Positions 1 through 9,058 are shown, counted from the stretch's first letter. The stretch: 64,000 nt of DNA from an uncultured Phascolarctobacterium sp. (GCA_900757795.1 CAAEPE010000045.1:1-64000); one strand, 5' to 3'. A program made the numbers and translations. Notes: a model not told the origin generated them from the letters alone.

Positions 1-263
1 GAGCGAAAGCGAAGTGAGAAATCGAGAAGGTGGAGCTTTCGCATAGCATGCGACTGAATAAGGAGCATGCGGAGCGTGATAGAAAGCTGCGACAGCTAAT
101 TCACCAGCGACGCGCAAATGCGTGCAGAGAGGCGTGTTGGCGTGAAGCAATTTGTAGTTGGTATTTGCTATCTTCCAAGCCGATTAAGGATAGAAGGCTG
201 TTCGGAGATGTCTGATTGAAAATGCTTTAGTTTAGCTATATTTGTACGTCTAAATGTCTTTTC
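1..263. other. Structured non-coding tract before trkA
   Basis: No recognisable gene. The first 215 bases are GC-richer and purine-rich compared with what follows and contain several inverted repeats: GCGAAAGC (3-10) against GCTTTCGC (35-42), AGCTTTC (34-40) against GAAAGCT (82-88), and two copies of the palindrome GCATGC (46-51 and 65-70). A GTG-initiated frame of 61 codons (30-215) exists but has no convincing ribosome binding site, and its Arg/Cys-rich product matches nothing I recognise. It could be the 3' part of a structured RNA or repeat cut by the window edge. I looked for a c-di-AMP (ydaO-type) riboswitch in front of the K+ transporter genes and did not see one. Confidence 0.35.
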
Positions 264-292
264 TTGTTATCACTAATTATTTGTGCTATAAT
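264..292 (+). promoter_or_regulatory. Sigma-A promoter of the trk operon
   Basis: TTGTTA (264-269) and TATAAT (287-292) are separated by 17 bases. They lie 35 bases upstream of the trkA ATG, which is preceded by AAGGAG at 313-318. Confidence 0.75.
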
Positions 293-326
293 TAAACACA
301 GTATTATATAAAAAGGAGCGCTGAAA

Positions 327-1670
327 ATGCGAATTATTATAGCTGGTGCTGGTAAGCTGGGCTTTAGTATTGCTCAGCTTTTGGCTGAGGATCAATTTGA
401 TGTTGTAGTCGTTGAACTTGATCCCAAGCGAAAAGAGGTTGTACAGAATGCTCTGGATGTTTTGGCCATCGAGGGAAATTCCTGTAGTCCTACAGTTTTT
501 GCCGATCCTGATGTGCGTGGTGCTGATGTTTTAATTGCATGTACTGATGGTGATGAAGTAAACATGGTAACTTGCCTGATGGCGAAAAACTATGGCATTA
601 AGCATACTGTTGCTCGCATTCGTAATATAGATTATGCAGTTCATGTGCCAGAGATGCTCCATAGAGATATGAAAATTGATTTGGTCATCAATCCTGAACG
701 TATTACTGCTGTAGAAATAAATAATATTTTGATGACGCCTTCTGCTTTGAATGTGGATGAATTTGCCGAAGGTAAAGTGCGCATGTTTGAGGCAAAAATC
801 CGAGAAGATTCTCCGTTCATCAATATACCTTTAAAAGATTTGGAAATTCCTAAGGATATATTGATGGCTATGGTTTTCCGCCGTCATCGTATGATTATTC
901 CTCGCGGTAATGATTACATTCTTCCGGGGGATAACGTTTATTTTGTAGGTAAGTATGAAGCGATTCGCGAATTTGAAAGCAGTTTTTCTAACACCTTTGC
1001 TAAACTGGAAAAGGTGTTAATTATAGGAGCAGGTCGTACAGGACGCTTTTTGGCGCCTATGCTGGAAGATCAAGGCATTCAGGTTAAGGTTATTGAAAAA
1101 AATAAAGAACGTTGTCAAATGTTGGCCGCTAAACTACAAAAAGGCTTGGTTCTCTGTGGCGATGGTACGGATATAGATCTTTTGCTGGAAGAAGGTATTG
1201 CAGAGGCTGATGTGGTTATTTGTCTGACTGAGGATGACAAGCTTAATCTTTTGCTGGCACAGTTAGCCAAGCATTTAGGCGCACCAAAAACTATTGTGCG
1301 TGTAACTCGCAATGAATATATAGAATTGATGGAAAAAGTTGGCGTTGATATAGTTTTGTCTTCTCGTTTGTTAAGTGCAGGTGAGGTATTGCGCTTTGTT
1401 CGCAAGGGCGGCATTGTTTCTGTTTCCTTATTGGAGGGAGCGCAGGCAGAGGCTTTGGAAATTATTGTTGGCAAGGATAGCGATGCGGACGGTGCTATGT
1501 TACGCGATATAAAATTACCCAAGGAATGCTTGCTTTGTGCCATAGCGCGCAATAATGAAGCATATATTCCTAACGGCAATACTGTGCTGCATGCTAATGA
1601 CCGTATTATTTTATTTATTAAGAGCGAGCTGTCGAAAAATACTGTTCCTATCTTTGAAGGCCGAGGCTAA
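327..1670 (+). CDS. trkA: Trk potassium uptake system regulatory subunit TrkA
   Basis: Cytoplasmic gating subunit of the Trk/Ktr K+ channel. The 447 residues hold two tandem RCK units, each opening with a Rossmann nucleotide-binding motif (GAGKLG at the N-terminus, GAGRTG near residue 235) and each followed by a TrkA_C-type regulatory domain. This doubled form is the usual length for full-size TrkA. The start follows AAGGAG by 8 bases. The gene is followed after 5 bases by trkH and then a second trkH, so the three form one operon. Ligand (NAD(H), ATP or c-di-AMP) cannot be read from the sequence. Confidence 0.95.
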   Translation: MRIIIAGAGKLGFSIAQLLAEDQFDVVVVELDPKRKEVVQNALDVLAIEGNSCSPTVFADPDVRGADVLIACTDGDEVNMVTCLMAKNYGIKHTVARIRNIDYAVHVPEMLHRDMKIDLVINPERITAVEINNILMTPSALNVDEFAEGKVRMFEAKIREDSPFINIPLKDLEIPKDILMAMVFRRHRMIIPRGNDYILPGDNVYFVGKYEAIREFESSFSNTFAKLEKVLIIGAGRTGRFLAPMLEDQGIQVKVIEKNKERCQMLAAKLQKGLVLCGDGTDIDLLLEEGIAEADVVICLTEDDKLNLLLAQLAKHLGAPKTIVRVTRNEYIELMEKVGVDIVLSSRLLSAGEVLRFVRKGGIVSVSLLEGAQAEALEIIVGKDSDADGAMLRDIKLPKECLLCAIARNNEAYIPNGNTVLHANDRIILFIKSELSKNTVPIFEGRG

Positions 1671-1675
1671 GATAA

Positions 1676-3133
1676 ATGGATTTTACGCTGATAAATCGTC
1701 TTTTAAGTAAGCTTGTGCTGGCGTTTTGCGCAGTTATGCTTATTCCGCTGGTAGGTGCGTTAGCAGTGGATATTGAGCATGTTTGGCTGTTTGTTTTTAC
1801 GTTGATAGCTTCTTTGACGGTTGCTTCTATTTTAAGTACATATGCTAATGAGCGCTCGCGGCAGCGTTTGCGTGGCAGAGAAGCAATTGCCGTTGTTGGC
1901 TGCGGTTGGCTTTTAGTATGCTTTTTAGGCTCGCTGCCGTATTTGTTTTTTAATCCGGGTGATCCCTTAGCAGCGGTTTTTGAAAGCGTTTCTGGCTTTA
2001 CCACTACAGGGGTAACTACAGTGAATTCTTTTCATGAATTTCCGCCAAGTATTTTGATTTGGCGTTGTTTGACTCACTGGACCGGAGGTATTGGCGTAAT
2101 TATGTTGTTTATTGTAATTATGCCGCAAATGAATGGTGGAGCCAGCTACCTTTTTAACGCGGAACTGCCAGGTGGTATGGCGGAAAGAACCTTGCCTAAA
2201 ATCCAAGAATCGGCTAAATTGATTCTTACGATTTATACCTTTCTTACCATTTTGGAGATTGGTTTATTGATACTATCGGGGCTGCCTACGTATCATGCGA
2301 TAAATTTAGCTTTGGCAACTATGGCCACAGGCGGCTTTAGCTTTTATCATGACAGCTTGATTTCGTTTCATAATGTTGCTATAGAAGCCATTGCCGTGGT
2401 GTTTATGCTAATTGCTAGTATGAATTTTTCTCTGTACTATAAAATTTGGCGCAGAGATTGGGAGTCCATCAAAATAGATTCAGAGCCGCGCTATTATTTT
2501 GGCCTTATTGTAACAGCTGCTGTGCTGATTTTTGGTGATTTGTATACTCATGGAGTAATGGCTTTTCAACCAGCAGTACGACATAGCTTGTTTCAAGCAG
2601 TATCCATTGCCAGCACAACCGGTTTTGCTTCTGATGATTTTAATACTTGGCCAAGTTTTAGCCGTTATGTACTACTTATGCTGATGTTTGTTGGCGGCTG
2701 TAGCGGTTCTACTGCCGGCGGTATTAAAATTTCCCGCGTAGTAATTTTGCTGAAGGCCGGCTGGGCAGAGCTTTTGCGCACGCTGCATCCCCGTATAGTT
2801 TATTCCGTAAAAATGGGTAAGAGAGATATAGATCCTATTATTGTAAGTAATATTACGCGTTTCTTTTTTTTGTATATGTTTGTTTTTATGATTTTGTCAG
2901 TGCTAATGTCTATTTCCGGCATTTCTATGATGGAATCCTTTGGCATTGTTGCTGCCTGTATGAGCAGCGTTGGACCTGCCTTTGGCATTGTAGGACCTAC
3001 TGCAACTTATGCTAATCTGCCGGATTGGGCGCGTTTTATCAGTATTTTGGCTATGCTTTTCGGCCGTTTGGAAATTTTTACTCTTTTGGCAATTATTCGC
3101 CCGGATTTTTGGCGCGATAAGCAGAACTGGTAA
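1676..3133 (+). CDS. trkH: TrkH-family potassium channel subunit (copy 1)
   Basis: Membrane pore subunit that moves K+ together with TrkA. The 485-residue protein is strongly hydrophobic and carries the four pore-loop selectivity segments of the SKT family: TTTGVT near residue 111, ATGGF near 220, STTGF near 318 and SVGPAFG near 430. The motif GGCSGSTAGGIKI, in the gate region between pore loops 3 and 4, is also present. It starts 5 bases after trkA ends and is followed after 19 bases by a paralogue of identical length. Confidence 0.93.
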   Translation: MDFTLINRLLSKLVLAFCAVMLIPLVGALAVDIEHVWLFVFTLIASLTVASILSTYANERSRQRLRGREAIAVVGCGWLLVCFLGSLPYLFFNPGDPLAAVFESVSGFTTTGVTTVNSFHEFPPSILIWRCLTHWTGGIGVIMLFIVIMPQMNGGASYLFNAELPGGMAERTLPKIQESAKLILTIYTFLTILEIGLLILSGLPTYHAINLALATMATGGFSFYHDSLISFHNVAIEAIAVVFMLIASMNFSLYYKIWRRDWESIKIDSEPRYYFGLIVTAAVLIFGDLYTHGVMAFQPAVRHSLFQAVSIASTTGFASDDFNTWPSFSRYVLLMLMFVGGCSGSTAGGIKISRVVILLKAGWAELLRTLHPRIVYSVKMGKRDIDPIIVSNITRFFFLYMFVFMILSVLMSISGISMMESFGIVAACMSSVGPAFGIVGPTATYANLPDWARFISILAMLFGRLEIFTLLAIIRPDFWRDKQNW

Positions 3134-3152
3134 TTTGTTTGGAGGCTAAAGA

Positions 3153-4610
3153 ATGAATATAAGGCTTATAATCTTTCTGCTGGGCAAAATATCAGTGCTT
3201 ATGGGCTTGGTACAAATTATCAATTTCGCTATGGCGATTTATTTTGACGAAGCTTGCAGTAAAGAGTTTTTGCTGTCCATAGTTTTTGCCATTGCTTTAG
3301 GCTACGGTATGCAGCATTATGGTAAAGACGCAGCCGATGATGATATTTCTTTGCGCGAAGGTATAGGTACGGTTTTTTTCAGCTGGGTTTTGGCTGCCGG
3401 TATTGCCGGAGTCCCGTTTGTGCTGGTAGGCGTGCTTGACCCGGTCAGCGCTTATTTTGAGGCTATGTCCGGCTTGACAACAACCGGTGCAACTGCTATT
3501 AAAGATCTTGAGATTTTGCCTAAAAGTTTGCTGTTTTGGCGCGCCATGAATCACTGGATAGGCGGTATCGGTATTATTGTTATCTTCGTTGCTCTTTTGC
3601 CGCAAATGGCAGGAAGCGCTGTGTATTTGTTTAATGCGGAGGTTACCGGCTTTTCTAACAGCCGTATTTTGCCGCGTATTCGTACAACGGCCATTGCGCT
3701 TTTCTACATTTATTTATTACTGACAATTATTTTAACCGGTGTTTTGGCCAGCATGGGCATGAGCGTTTATGACGCCGTTTACCATGCCTGTTCCTGCATT
3801 GCGACAGGCGGTTTTTCTAATTATAATAACAGCGTGGCGCATTTCAGCAGTTCCATGATTGAATATGCTTTAAGCATTTTTATGGTGTTGGCTGCAGGTA
3901 ACTTTGCCATATATTATCAAGTAACACAAAACGGCATCAAGGCTTTGTGGGAGGATTTGGAGTTTAAAACTTACATAGGTATGGTGCTGATTTTTTCTGT
4001 ACTCATTACCTTGAATATTGTTTTGGTTAATGGTTATTCGTTGGAAAATGGCTTTCGTTCTGCCTTTTTTCATGTTGCGTCATTTTCTAGTACTACTGGA
4101 TTTGTAGCTAATGATTATGATCAGTGGCCGCCTTTTGCGCGTATGATGCTGGCTATCATGTTCTTTACCGGCGGCTGTGCCGGTTCTACCGCCGGTGGTA
4201 TAAAAATTTGCCGTTTAATTGTTCTGGTAAAAACTGTTGGCGCAGAACTTCGACGCAGTCTGCATCCACAGATGCTTTCCAGTGTTTATTACGGCAAGGC
4301 GCGTTTATCTCTAGCTACAATAACCAACATTGGTCGTTTCTTTTTTATGTATTTTTTTGTAGTGGCATTTTTGACTTTGGCGACTACCGCCAGCGGTATT
4401 CCGCCGGAGGAAGCAATTTTTGGTATTGCATCTTGTTTGGCAAGCGTTGGTCCGGCTTTTGGCAGCCTTGGCGCAACCGGAACTTATGCCGATATTTCTG
4501 CAAGCGCTAAAATTGCTATGTCTTTAGCCATGCTTTTAGGCCGTTTAGAACTTTTCACTGCGCTTGCTTTACTGCGCAGCGAGTATTGGCATAAAAGTAA
4601 ACGTTGGTAA
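3153..4610 (+). CDS. trkH: TrkH-family potassium channel subunit (copy 2)
   Basis: Second TrkH paralogue of exactly the same length (485 residues), clearly diverged from the first in sequence. Pore segments TTTGAT, ATGGF, STTGF and SVGPAFG are all present, as is GGCAGSTAGGIKI, so it should be functional. The start is preceded by TTGGAGG. Having two TrkH proteins beside one TrkA suggests that one gating ring serves two pores of different affinity or ion preference; that division of labour is inference. The gene ends 24 bases before a strong terminator. Confidence 0.93.
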   Translation: MNIRLIIFLLGKISVLMGLVQIINFAMAIYFDEACSKEFLLSIVFAIALGYGMQHYGKDAADDDISLREGIGTVFFSWVLAAGIAGVPFVLVGVLDPVSAYFEAMSGLTTTGATAIKDLEILPKSLLFWRAMNHWIGGIGIIVIFVALLPQMAGSAVYLFNAEVTGFSNSRILPRIRTTAIALFYIYLLLTIILTGVLASMGMSVYDAVYHACSCIATGGFSNYNNSVAHFSSSMIEYALSIFMVLAAGNFAIYYQVTQNGIKALWEDLEFKTYIGMVLIFSVLITLNIVLVNGYSLENGFRSAFFHVASFSSTTGFVANDYDQWPPFARMMLAIMFFTGGCAGSTAGGIKICRLIVLVKTVGAELRRSLHPQMLSSVYYGKARLSLATITNIGRFFFMYFFVVAFLTLATTASGIPPEEAIFGIASCLASVGPAFGSLGATGTYADISASAKIAMSLAMLLGRLELFTALALLRSEYWHKSKRW

Positions 4611-4634
4611 TGAATATTATATTTTTTTGCTGTC

Positions 4635-4672
4635 AAGAGGAATATCTTTATTGATATTCTTCTTTTGTTTTT
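4635..4672 (+). terminator. Rho-independent terminator of the trk operon
   Basis: A 12-bp stem (4635-4646 with 4653-4664, one G-U pair), a 6-base loop and a TTTGTTTTT tract. The T tract overlaps the -35 element of the next promoter. Confidence 0.8.
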
Positions 4673-4691
4673 AAATACATTGATGTATAAT
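4665..4691 (+). promoter_or_regulatory. Promoter of the larA-like operon
   Basis: TATAAT at 4686-4691. The best -35 candidate is TTGTTT at 4665-4670, giving a short 15-base spacer, and it sits inside the U tract of the trk terminator. Confidence 0.55.
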
Positions 4692-4722
4692 ATGCTTGTA
4701 TGTTTATTATGGAGGTTACAGA

Positions 4723-6021
4723 ATGAAAAAATATTTTTTACCTATAGGCAAGCGCCAGGAAGAAGTATTATTGCCAAAAGAGCATGTGATTTATGATATA
4801 CATGGCAATGAAGCCACCGTTTGCAGTGATGTTGTTGCAGCAACGCGCGAGGCAATTCGCAATCCTATTGCCTCTAAACCACTGCGCGAAATTGTACATG
4901 CAGGTGAGACCGTCGCTATTATTATTAGTGATATAACTCGCTTATGCGGTACCAGCGAATTTTTGCCTGTTATTGTTGCAGAATTGAACAGCGTAGGTGT
5001 TAAGGACGAAGATATTACTGTTGTAGTAGCTACAGGCACTCATCGTGGACACACTCACGAAGAGGATATTACCGTCTGCGGCGAAGAGATGGTGAAGCGT
5101 TTGAAAATTGTGCAGCATGACAGTCGTAAAAGGGAGGATATGGTTTCCTTAGGCAAAACATCTTTTGGTAATGATGTTGCGATTAACAAGTATGTGGCTA
5201 ATGCGGATCGCGTAATTTTGACGGGCGCGGTGACGCTGCATCCATTTGCCGGCTTTGGCGGCGGACGCAAAGCTGTTATGCCAGGAGTAGCTGCTTATGA
5301 CAGCATTATGCTGAATCATTGTATGACTATGTCGCCCGTAGAAGGCGGTGGCTGCAATGCGGCTTGTGATGCCAGCCTATTGGAAGGAAATCCCATTCAT
5401 CAGGATATGAAGGAAGCTGCTGCGTTACTCAATCCTGATTTTTTAGTAAACACTGTCTTTACTCCTGATGGGGAAATCAGTGAGATTGTAGCCGGACATT
5501 GGTACGATGCTTGGCTGAAGGGCTGCAAGGATTTGCTGGCTATGAGCGGCGTGCATATTAACCAATTAGCAGATGTGGTTATTGCTTCCGCAGGCGGTTA
5601 TCCTAAGGATTTAAATTTGTATCAGGCTACCAAATGTCATATGAATGCGCAGTTTGCTGTTAAAAAAGGCGGCATCATGATTTTCGCTTTAGATTGTCCC
5701 GATATTAAAGAACCGGCAATTTTTACCGATTGCTTTAGCCGTAATGATTTGGAGCAGTTCGAAAAAGATATCCGAGCAAATTTTACCATTCCGGCTTTTG
5801 TAGCGTTTAAAGCACGCAGCATTATAAAGGATGTAACAGCGTATTTAGTTACGCGCCCGGAAAATTTTGACTTTGTTCGCAGAACCGGACATATTCCTTG
5901 CAAAACCTTGGCAGAAGCGTGGGAGCTTGCTCAAGAGAAATTGGCACAGCAGGGTAAAGAAAATTATACCATTACCATCATGGGACATGGATCTGCAACA
6001 TTGCCGATTTTAGATAAATAA
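4723..6021 (+). CDS. LarA-family nickel-pincer 2-hydroxyacid racemase/epimerase
   Basis: A cytoplasmic enzyme of the lactate racemase (LarA, DUF2088) superfamily, 432 residues. The residues known to matter in Lactiplantibacillus LarA have counterparts almost at the same positions: Arg73 (ITR), His107 (THR), His173 and Lys183 in LHPFAGFGGGRK, and His199. Lys184 of LarA anchors the nickel-pincer nucleotide and His200 ligates nickel, so cofactor use is well supported. The start is the ATG after GGAGG (4711-4715); an upstream in-frame ATG at 4696 overlaps the -10 box and is rejected. A 2-hydroxyacid dehydrogenase follows at 31 bases, suggesting that racemase and dehydrogenase act on the same hydroxyacid. 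Substrate (lactate, 2-hydroxyglutarate, malate or a longer chain) is unknown. The cofactor genes larB, larC and larE are not in this window. Confidence 0.85.
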   Translation: MKKYFLPIGKRQEEVLLPKEHVIYDIHGNEATVCSDVVAATREAIRNPIASKPLREIVHAGETVAIIISDITRLCGTSEFLPVIVAELNSVGVKDEDITVVVATGTHRGHTHEEDITVCGEEMVKRLKIVQHDSRKREDMVSLGKTSFGNDVAINKYVANADRVILTGAVTLHPFAGFGGGRKAVMPGVAAYDSIMLNHCMTMSPVEGGGCNAACDASLLEGNPIHQDMKEAAALLNPDFLVNTVFTPDGEISEIVAGHWYDAWLKGCKDLLAMSGVHINQLADVVIASAGGYPKDLNLYQATKCHMNAQFAVKKGGIMIFALDCPDIKEPAIFTDCFSRNDLEQFEKDIRANFTIPAFVAFKARSIIKDVTAYLVTRPENFDFVRRTGHIPCKTLAEAWELAQEKLAQQGKENYTITIMGHGSATLPILDK

Positions 6022-6052
6022 ATTTATATTTTTTTGAAAGAGGGAAATTTTT

Positions 6053-7012
6053 ATGAAAATGAAAAAAGTAGGTATTGTAGGTTTAGGACATGTTGGCGCG
6101 CATGTTGCGTATAGCCTTATTATTCAAGGAATTGTTTCGGAATTGGTATTGGTAGATGCTAAGGCCGATAAACTAGCCAGTGAAGTGCAGGATTTACGTG
6201 ACGCGCAAATGTATGCACCTCATAAAGTGGAAATAAAGGCCGGAAATTATCTTGATTTAGGCGACTGCGATATTTTGGTAAATTGTATTGGTGATATCAA
6301 ACTTGTTGCTACCGGTAATCGTTTAGACGAGCTTAATTTTACTGCAGCTCAGGTTAAGGGTGCTGTGAAAAAGCTTATGAGCACCGGCTTCAATGGCATT
6401 ATTATCAATATTACTAATCCTTGCGACGTTATTACCGATTTAATTTGGAAATACAGCGGCCTGCCTAAAAATCAAGTTTTTGGCACCGGTACCGGCTTGG
6501 ATACCTCTCGTTTAGTATCTAAGCTTTCTCTGAAAACAGGTATAGCTCCTAATTCTATTAGTGCTTACATGATAGGCGAGCACGGTGCTAGTCAAATGGC
6601 TGCTTGGAGCTGTGTAAGTTTTGCAGGCGTGCCGCTCAGCACTCTGGAAAAGCAGCAACCGGAAAAATTTGGCTTTGAAAAACCATTATTGCAAAAGCAG
6701 GCTATTGACGGCGGTTGGGTAACTTATGCCGGTAAGCAGTGCACTGAATACGGTATTTGCTCTACTGCAGCACGTATGGTTCGCTGCATTTTAAATGATG
6801 AAAAGGTTATTATGCCTGCCAGCGCTTTATTAGACGGCGAATACGGTGAAAAAAATGTATTTGTCGGCGTACCTTGTTTAATTGGCAAAAACGGTATTGA
6901 GCAGGTTATGGAGCTGCCTTTGAACGAAGAAGAAAAAGCTCAGTTCCATAACTGTTGCGAGGACGTGCGCCATAATATTCATGTTGCTGAAGGCATTCCT
7001 GCTGCTGAGTAA
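6053..7012 (+). CDS. L-2-hydroxyacid dehydrogenase of the LDH/MDH family
   Basis: NAD-dependent oxidation or reduction of an L-2-hydroxyacid. The 319 residues show the Rossmann motif GLGHVG at the N-terminus, the NITNPCD segment, substrate-loop arginines (GNRLDE) and the catalytic GEHG. The residue after GEHG is Ala-Ser rather than the Asp-Ser of classic lactate dehydrogenase, which fits L-2-hydroxyisocaproate-type enzymes as well as lactate. The ATG at 6053 follows AAAGAGGG by 8 bases. Its position directly behind the LarA homologue suggests that the racemase makes the L-isomer this enzyme uses. Exact substrate is not decidable from the sequence. Confidence 0.8.
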   Translation: MKMKKVGIVGLGHVGAHVAYSLIIQGIVSELVLVDAKADKLASEVQDLRDAQMYAPHKVEIKAGNYLDLGDCDILVNCIGDIKLVATGNRLDELNFTAAQVKGAVKKLMSTGFNGIIINITNPCDVITDLIWKYSGLPKNQVFGTGTGLDTSRLVSKLSLKTGIAPNSISAYMIGEHGASQMAAWSCVSFAGVPLSTLEKQQPEKFGFEKPLLQKQAIDGGWVTYAGKQCTEYGICSTAARMVRCILNDEKVIMPASALLDGEYGEKNVFVGVPCLIGKNGIEQVMELPLNEEEKAQFHNCCEDVRHNIHVAEGIPAAE

Positions 7013-7093
7013 AAAATATGAACCCCTTAGAAATGATGCTAGAATACAAGCGATTTTAGTTAAGGATAGAGGTCATTATAGTCGTTAATACAT

Positions 7094-7146
7094 AAAAAGC
7101 TCTCGTTTGCTTTCAATAATATGGAAAGCAATACGAGAGCTTTTTA
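7094..7146. terminator. Bidirectional terminator between convergent genes
   Basis: AAAAAGCTCTCG (7094-7105) pairs with CGAGAGCTTTTT (7135-7146), extended by GCTTTC (7109-7114) with GAAAGC (7124-7129). A and T tracts on both sides let it serve the dehydrogenase operon and panF. Confidence 0.85.
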
Positions 7147-7157
7147 CTATTTTTAAA

Positions 7158-8651
7158 TCAATCCTCAAATTTTTCGGGGAAGAATATACGCAGAACTTTT
7201 TCGTCGTGGGTTTTGCCCGTAGCGTTGCCGATTAAGAAAAGAATCAGCGAGAAGAAAATACCTAAAGTAATTTGGTGCAGGCTCATAAATTTAATTTTCA
7301 TAGCCATGGTAACGCAGTAAACCAACACGCCGCCACTCATAGCGGCAATAGCGCCGTATTTATTAGCCTTCGGCCAGAACAGACCAAAAATCAAAACCCA
7401 GAAGAAAGCAGTTTCCAAGCCGCCAAAAGCAAACATATTTATCTGCCAAATAACCGTGGGAGGTTTAATGGCGATGGCATAAACTATCAAGCCAAGAATA
7501 ATTGTAGCAGCAAGACTGTAAATTTTAACTTGATTATTGCTTAAAGTTTCGCCCTTTTCGCCTTTGATATTCATATAAACGTCTTTGACGATGGAGGAAG
7601 AAGTTGCCAAAAGCAAGGAAGAAACGGTAGAAATAGTTGCCGCAATGGGCCCTATAATAATTACGCCGGCCCAAAAAGGCGACAGACTTTTTACGATAGC
7701 TATAGGAATAATATTATCCACGCTGCCGTAAGCTTTGAGACTATCAGTTAAAATACCCTTACTCAAAACGCCAATCCAGGTTGCCACCAAAGTCATGGCA
7801 CCAATAACAATAGTGCCGATAATCATAGCTCGATGCAGTGCTTTGGTATCCTTATAGCTGATGCCGCGCACAACGGATTGGGGCAGGGAGAGAGTACAAA
7901 TACCAACCAAAAGCCATTGACTGATATAAAGGGAGATAGGCATTTTACCGCGGGATAAAGGCTCCAGCATATCGGGATGTTTGGTGCTTATGTATTCCAT
8001 AATATTATCAAAACCGCCGCCGACAGTCATCATGCCGCCCATTAAAATGCACATGCCTACAATCATAGCAACAGCGCAGCAGGCATCAGTAACAGCAACG
8101 CCTTTAAAACCGCCGATAGTTGTGTAAATTACTACGATAAGACCAAAAAGGCTGAGGCCGGTAACATAGGAAAAACCTGTTACTGCTTCAAAAAGCTTAG
8201 CCGCGCCGACAAATTGCGCCACCATTGTAGAGCAGAAAAAGGCCACGATAACCAACGCAGAAAGGTTTGCCAAAAAATTAGATTCGTAACGAGCGCGCAG
8301 CACGTCGATAACGGTTACTGCGTCAATTTCGCGGGCGATAAGAGCAATTTTTTTACCAAAAACGCCCAAAACCAAAAAGATAACGATAACTTGTACAATG
8401 GCCATATACAGCCAGCCATAGCCAATAATCCACGCCATGCCGGGACCGCCGACGAAGGTGCTTACGCTGCTATAGGTAGCCGCTGTGGTCATGGCTAAAA
8501 CAAAGCCGCCTAAGGTACGGCCGCCGATAAAATAATCTTTGGCAAAATCCTTGTTACGATTTTCGGTAGATGTACGCTGAATGTAGGCGCTGATACCAAG
8601 CATGCCAACTAAAAATAAGAGTACGGGGAGAAGATTGATAATATTACCCAT
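7158..8651 (-). CDS. panF: Sodium/pantothenate symporter
   Basis: A sodium:solute symporter (SSF family) of 497 residues with about 13 hydrophobic segments, expected to import pantothenate with Na+. The assignment to pantothenate rests on overall SSF character and on the partner gene: a YhdT-like small membrane protein directly upstream is the standard companion of panF. The ATG overlaps the yhdT stop codon by one base (TAATG), indicating translational coupling. Other SSF substrates cannot be excluded by sequence inspection alone. Confidence 0.85.
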   Translation of the reverse strand: MGNIINLLPVLLFLVGMLGISAYIQRTSTENRNKDFAKDYFIGGRTLGGFVLAMTTAATYSSVSTFVGGPGMAWIIGYGWLYMAIVQVIVIFLVLGVFGKKIALIAREIDAVTVIDVLRARYESNFLANLSALVIVAFFCSTMVAQFVGAAKLFEAVTGFSYVTGLSLFGLIVVIYTTIGGFKGVAVTDACCAVAMIVGMCILMGGMMTVGGGFDNIMEYISTKHPDMLEPLSRGKMPISLYISQWLLVGICTLSLPQSVVRGISYKDTKALHRAMIIGTIVIGAMTLVATWIGVLSKGILTDSLKAYGSVDNIIPIAIVKSLSPFWAGVIIIGPIAATISTVSSLLLATSSSIVKDVYMNIKGEKGETLSNNQVKIYSLAATIILGLIVYAIAIKPPTVIWQINMFAFGGLETAFFWVLIFGLFWPKANKYGAIAAMSGGVLVYCVTMAMKIKFMSLHQITLGIFFSLILFLIGNATGKTHDEKVLRIFFPEKFED

Positions 8652-8905
8652 TATTTCTGCTCCTTCTTGTCGTCTAAATCAAAATTTTTAAAAACTTTTT
8701 CACTTAAGAAAAGCGTTACGAGAATGGCAAAAAGCCACGTTCCTACGCAGCCAGTCCAAACCCATAGAGGTGTGTGCAAAAAAGTAATACTGCTATCAGC
8801 CAGACCGAAGCCAGCAAAACACCAAAAAATGATAACTGCCGCTGCTGCCAGCACTGTAGCCCTTGCTTCTTTGTTGGCTTGCCGGAATTTGTCACTTCTT
8901 TTCAT
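8651..8905 (-). CDS. yhdT: YhdT-like small membrane protein (DUF997)
   Basis: An 84-residue protein with two hydrophobic segments (VLAAAAVIIFWCFAGFG and WVWTGCVGTWLFAILVTLFL) and a charged C-terminus. It belongs to the DUF997/YhdT group that is almost always encoded in front of panF, and it may help assembly or activity of the symporter. The start chosen (MKRSDKF) has AAAGGAG at 8913-8919; a longer form beginning at 8956 lacks a ribosome binding site. Confidence 0.85.
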   Translation of the reverse strand: MKRSDKFRQANKEARATVLAAAAVIIFWCFAGFGLADSSITFLHTPLWVWTGCVGTWLFAILVTLFLSEKVFKNFDLDDKKEQK

Positions 8906-8976
8906 ATTAAACTCCTTTCGTGCAGGCATAGAACCTGTTTTGCTTAATTTACTCAAAGAGATTTAGCAACAAATTC

Positions 8977-9005
8977 ATTATACCATTTATTGACAGTGAC
9001 AACAA
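8977..9005 (-). promoter_or_regulatory. Promoter of yhdT-panF
   Basis: On the minus strand TTGTTG (9005-9000) and TATAAT (8982-8977) are separated by 17 bases, upstream of the yhdT start. Confidence 0.65.
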
Positions 9006-9058
9006 TAATAAAGTATTCAGAAGTGTATTTCTATGTTATAATATGCTGTGGTGATATT

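Noticed and set aside
30..215. Small protein of 61 residues at the window start
   Set aside because: GTG start without a ribosome binding site, Arg/Cys-rich composition and dense inverted repeats speak for structured non-coding DNA.
200..326. c-di-AMP (ydaO) riboswitch before the K+ transport genes
   Set aside because: Expected by function, but the leader after the promoter is about 30 bases and too short; no conserved motifs.
1115..1579. Minus-strand open frame of 154 codons opposite trkA
   Set aside because: Composition reflects reversed codons of trkA; no start signal.
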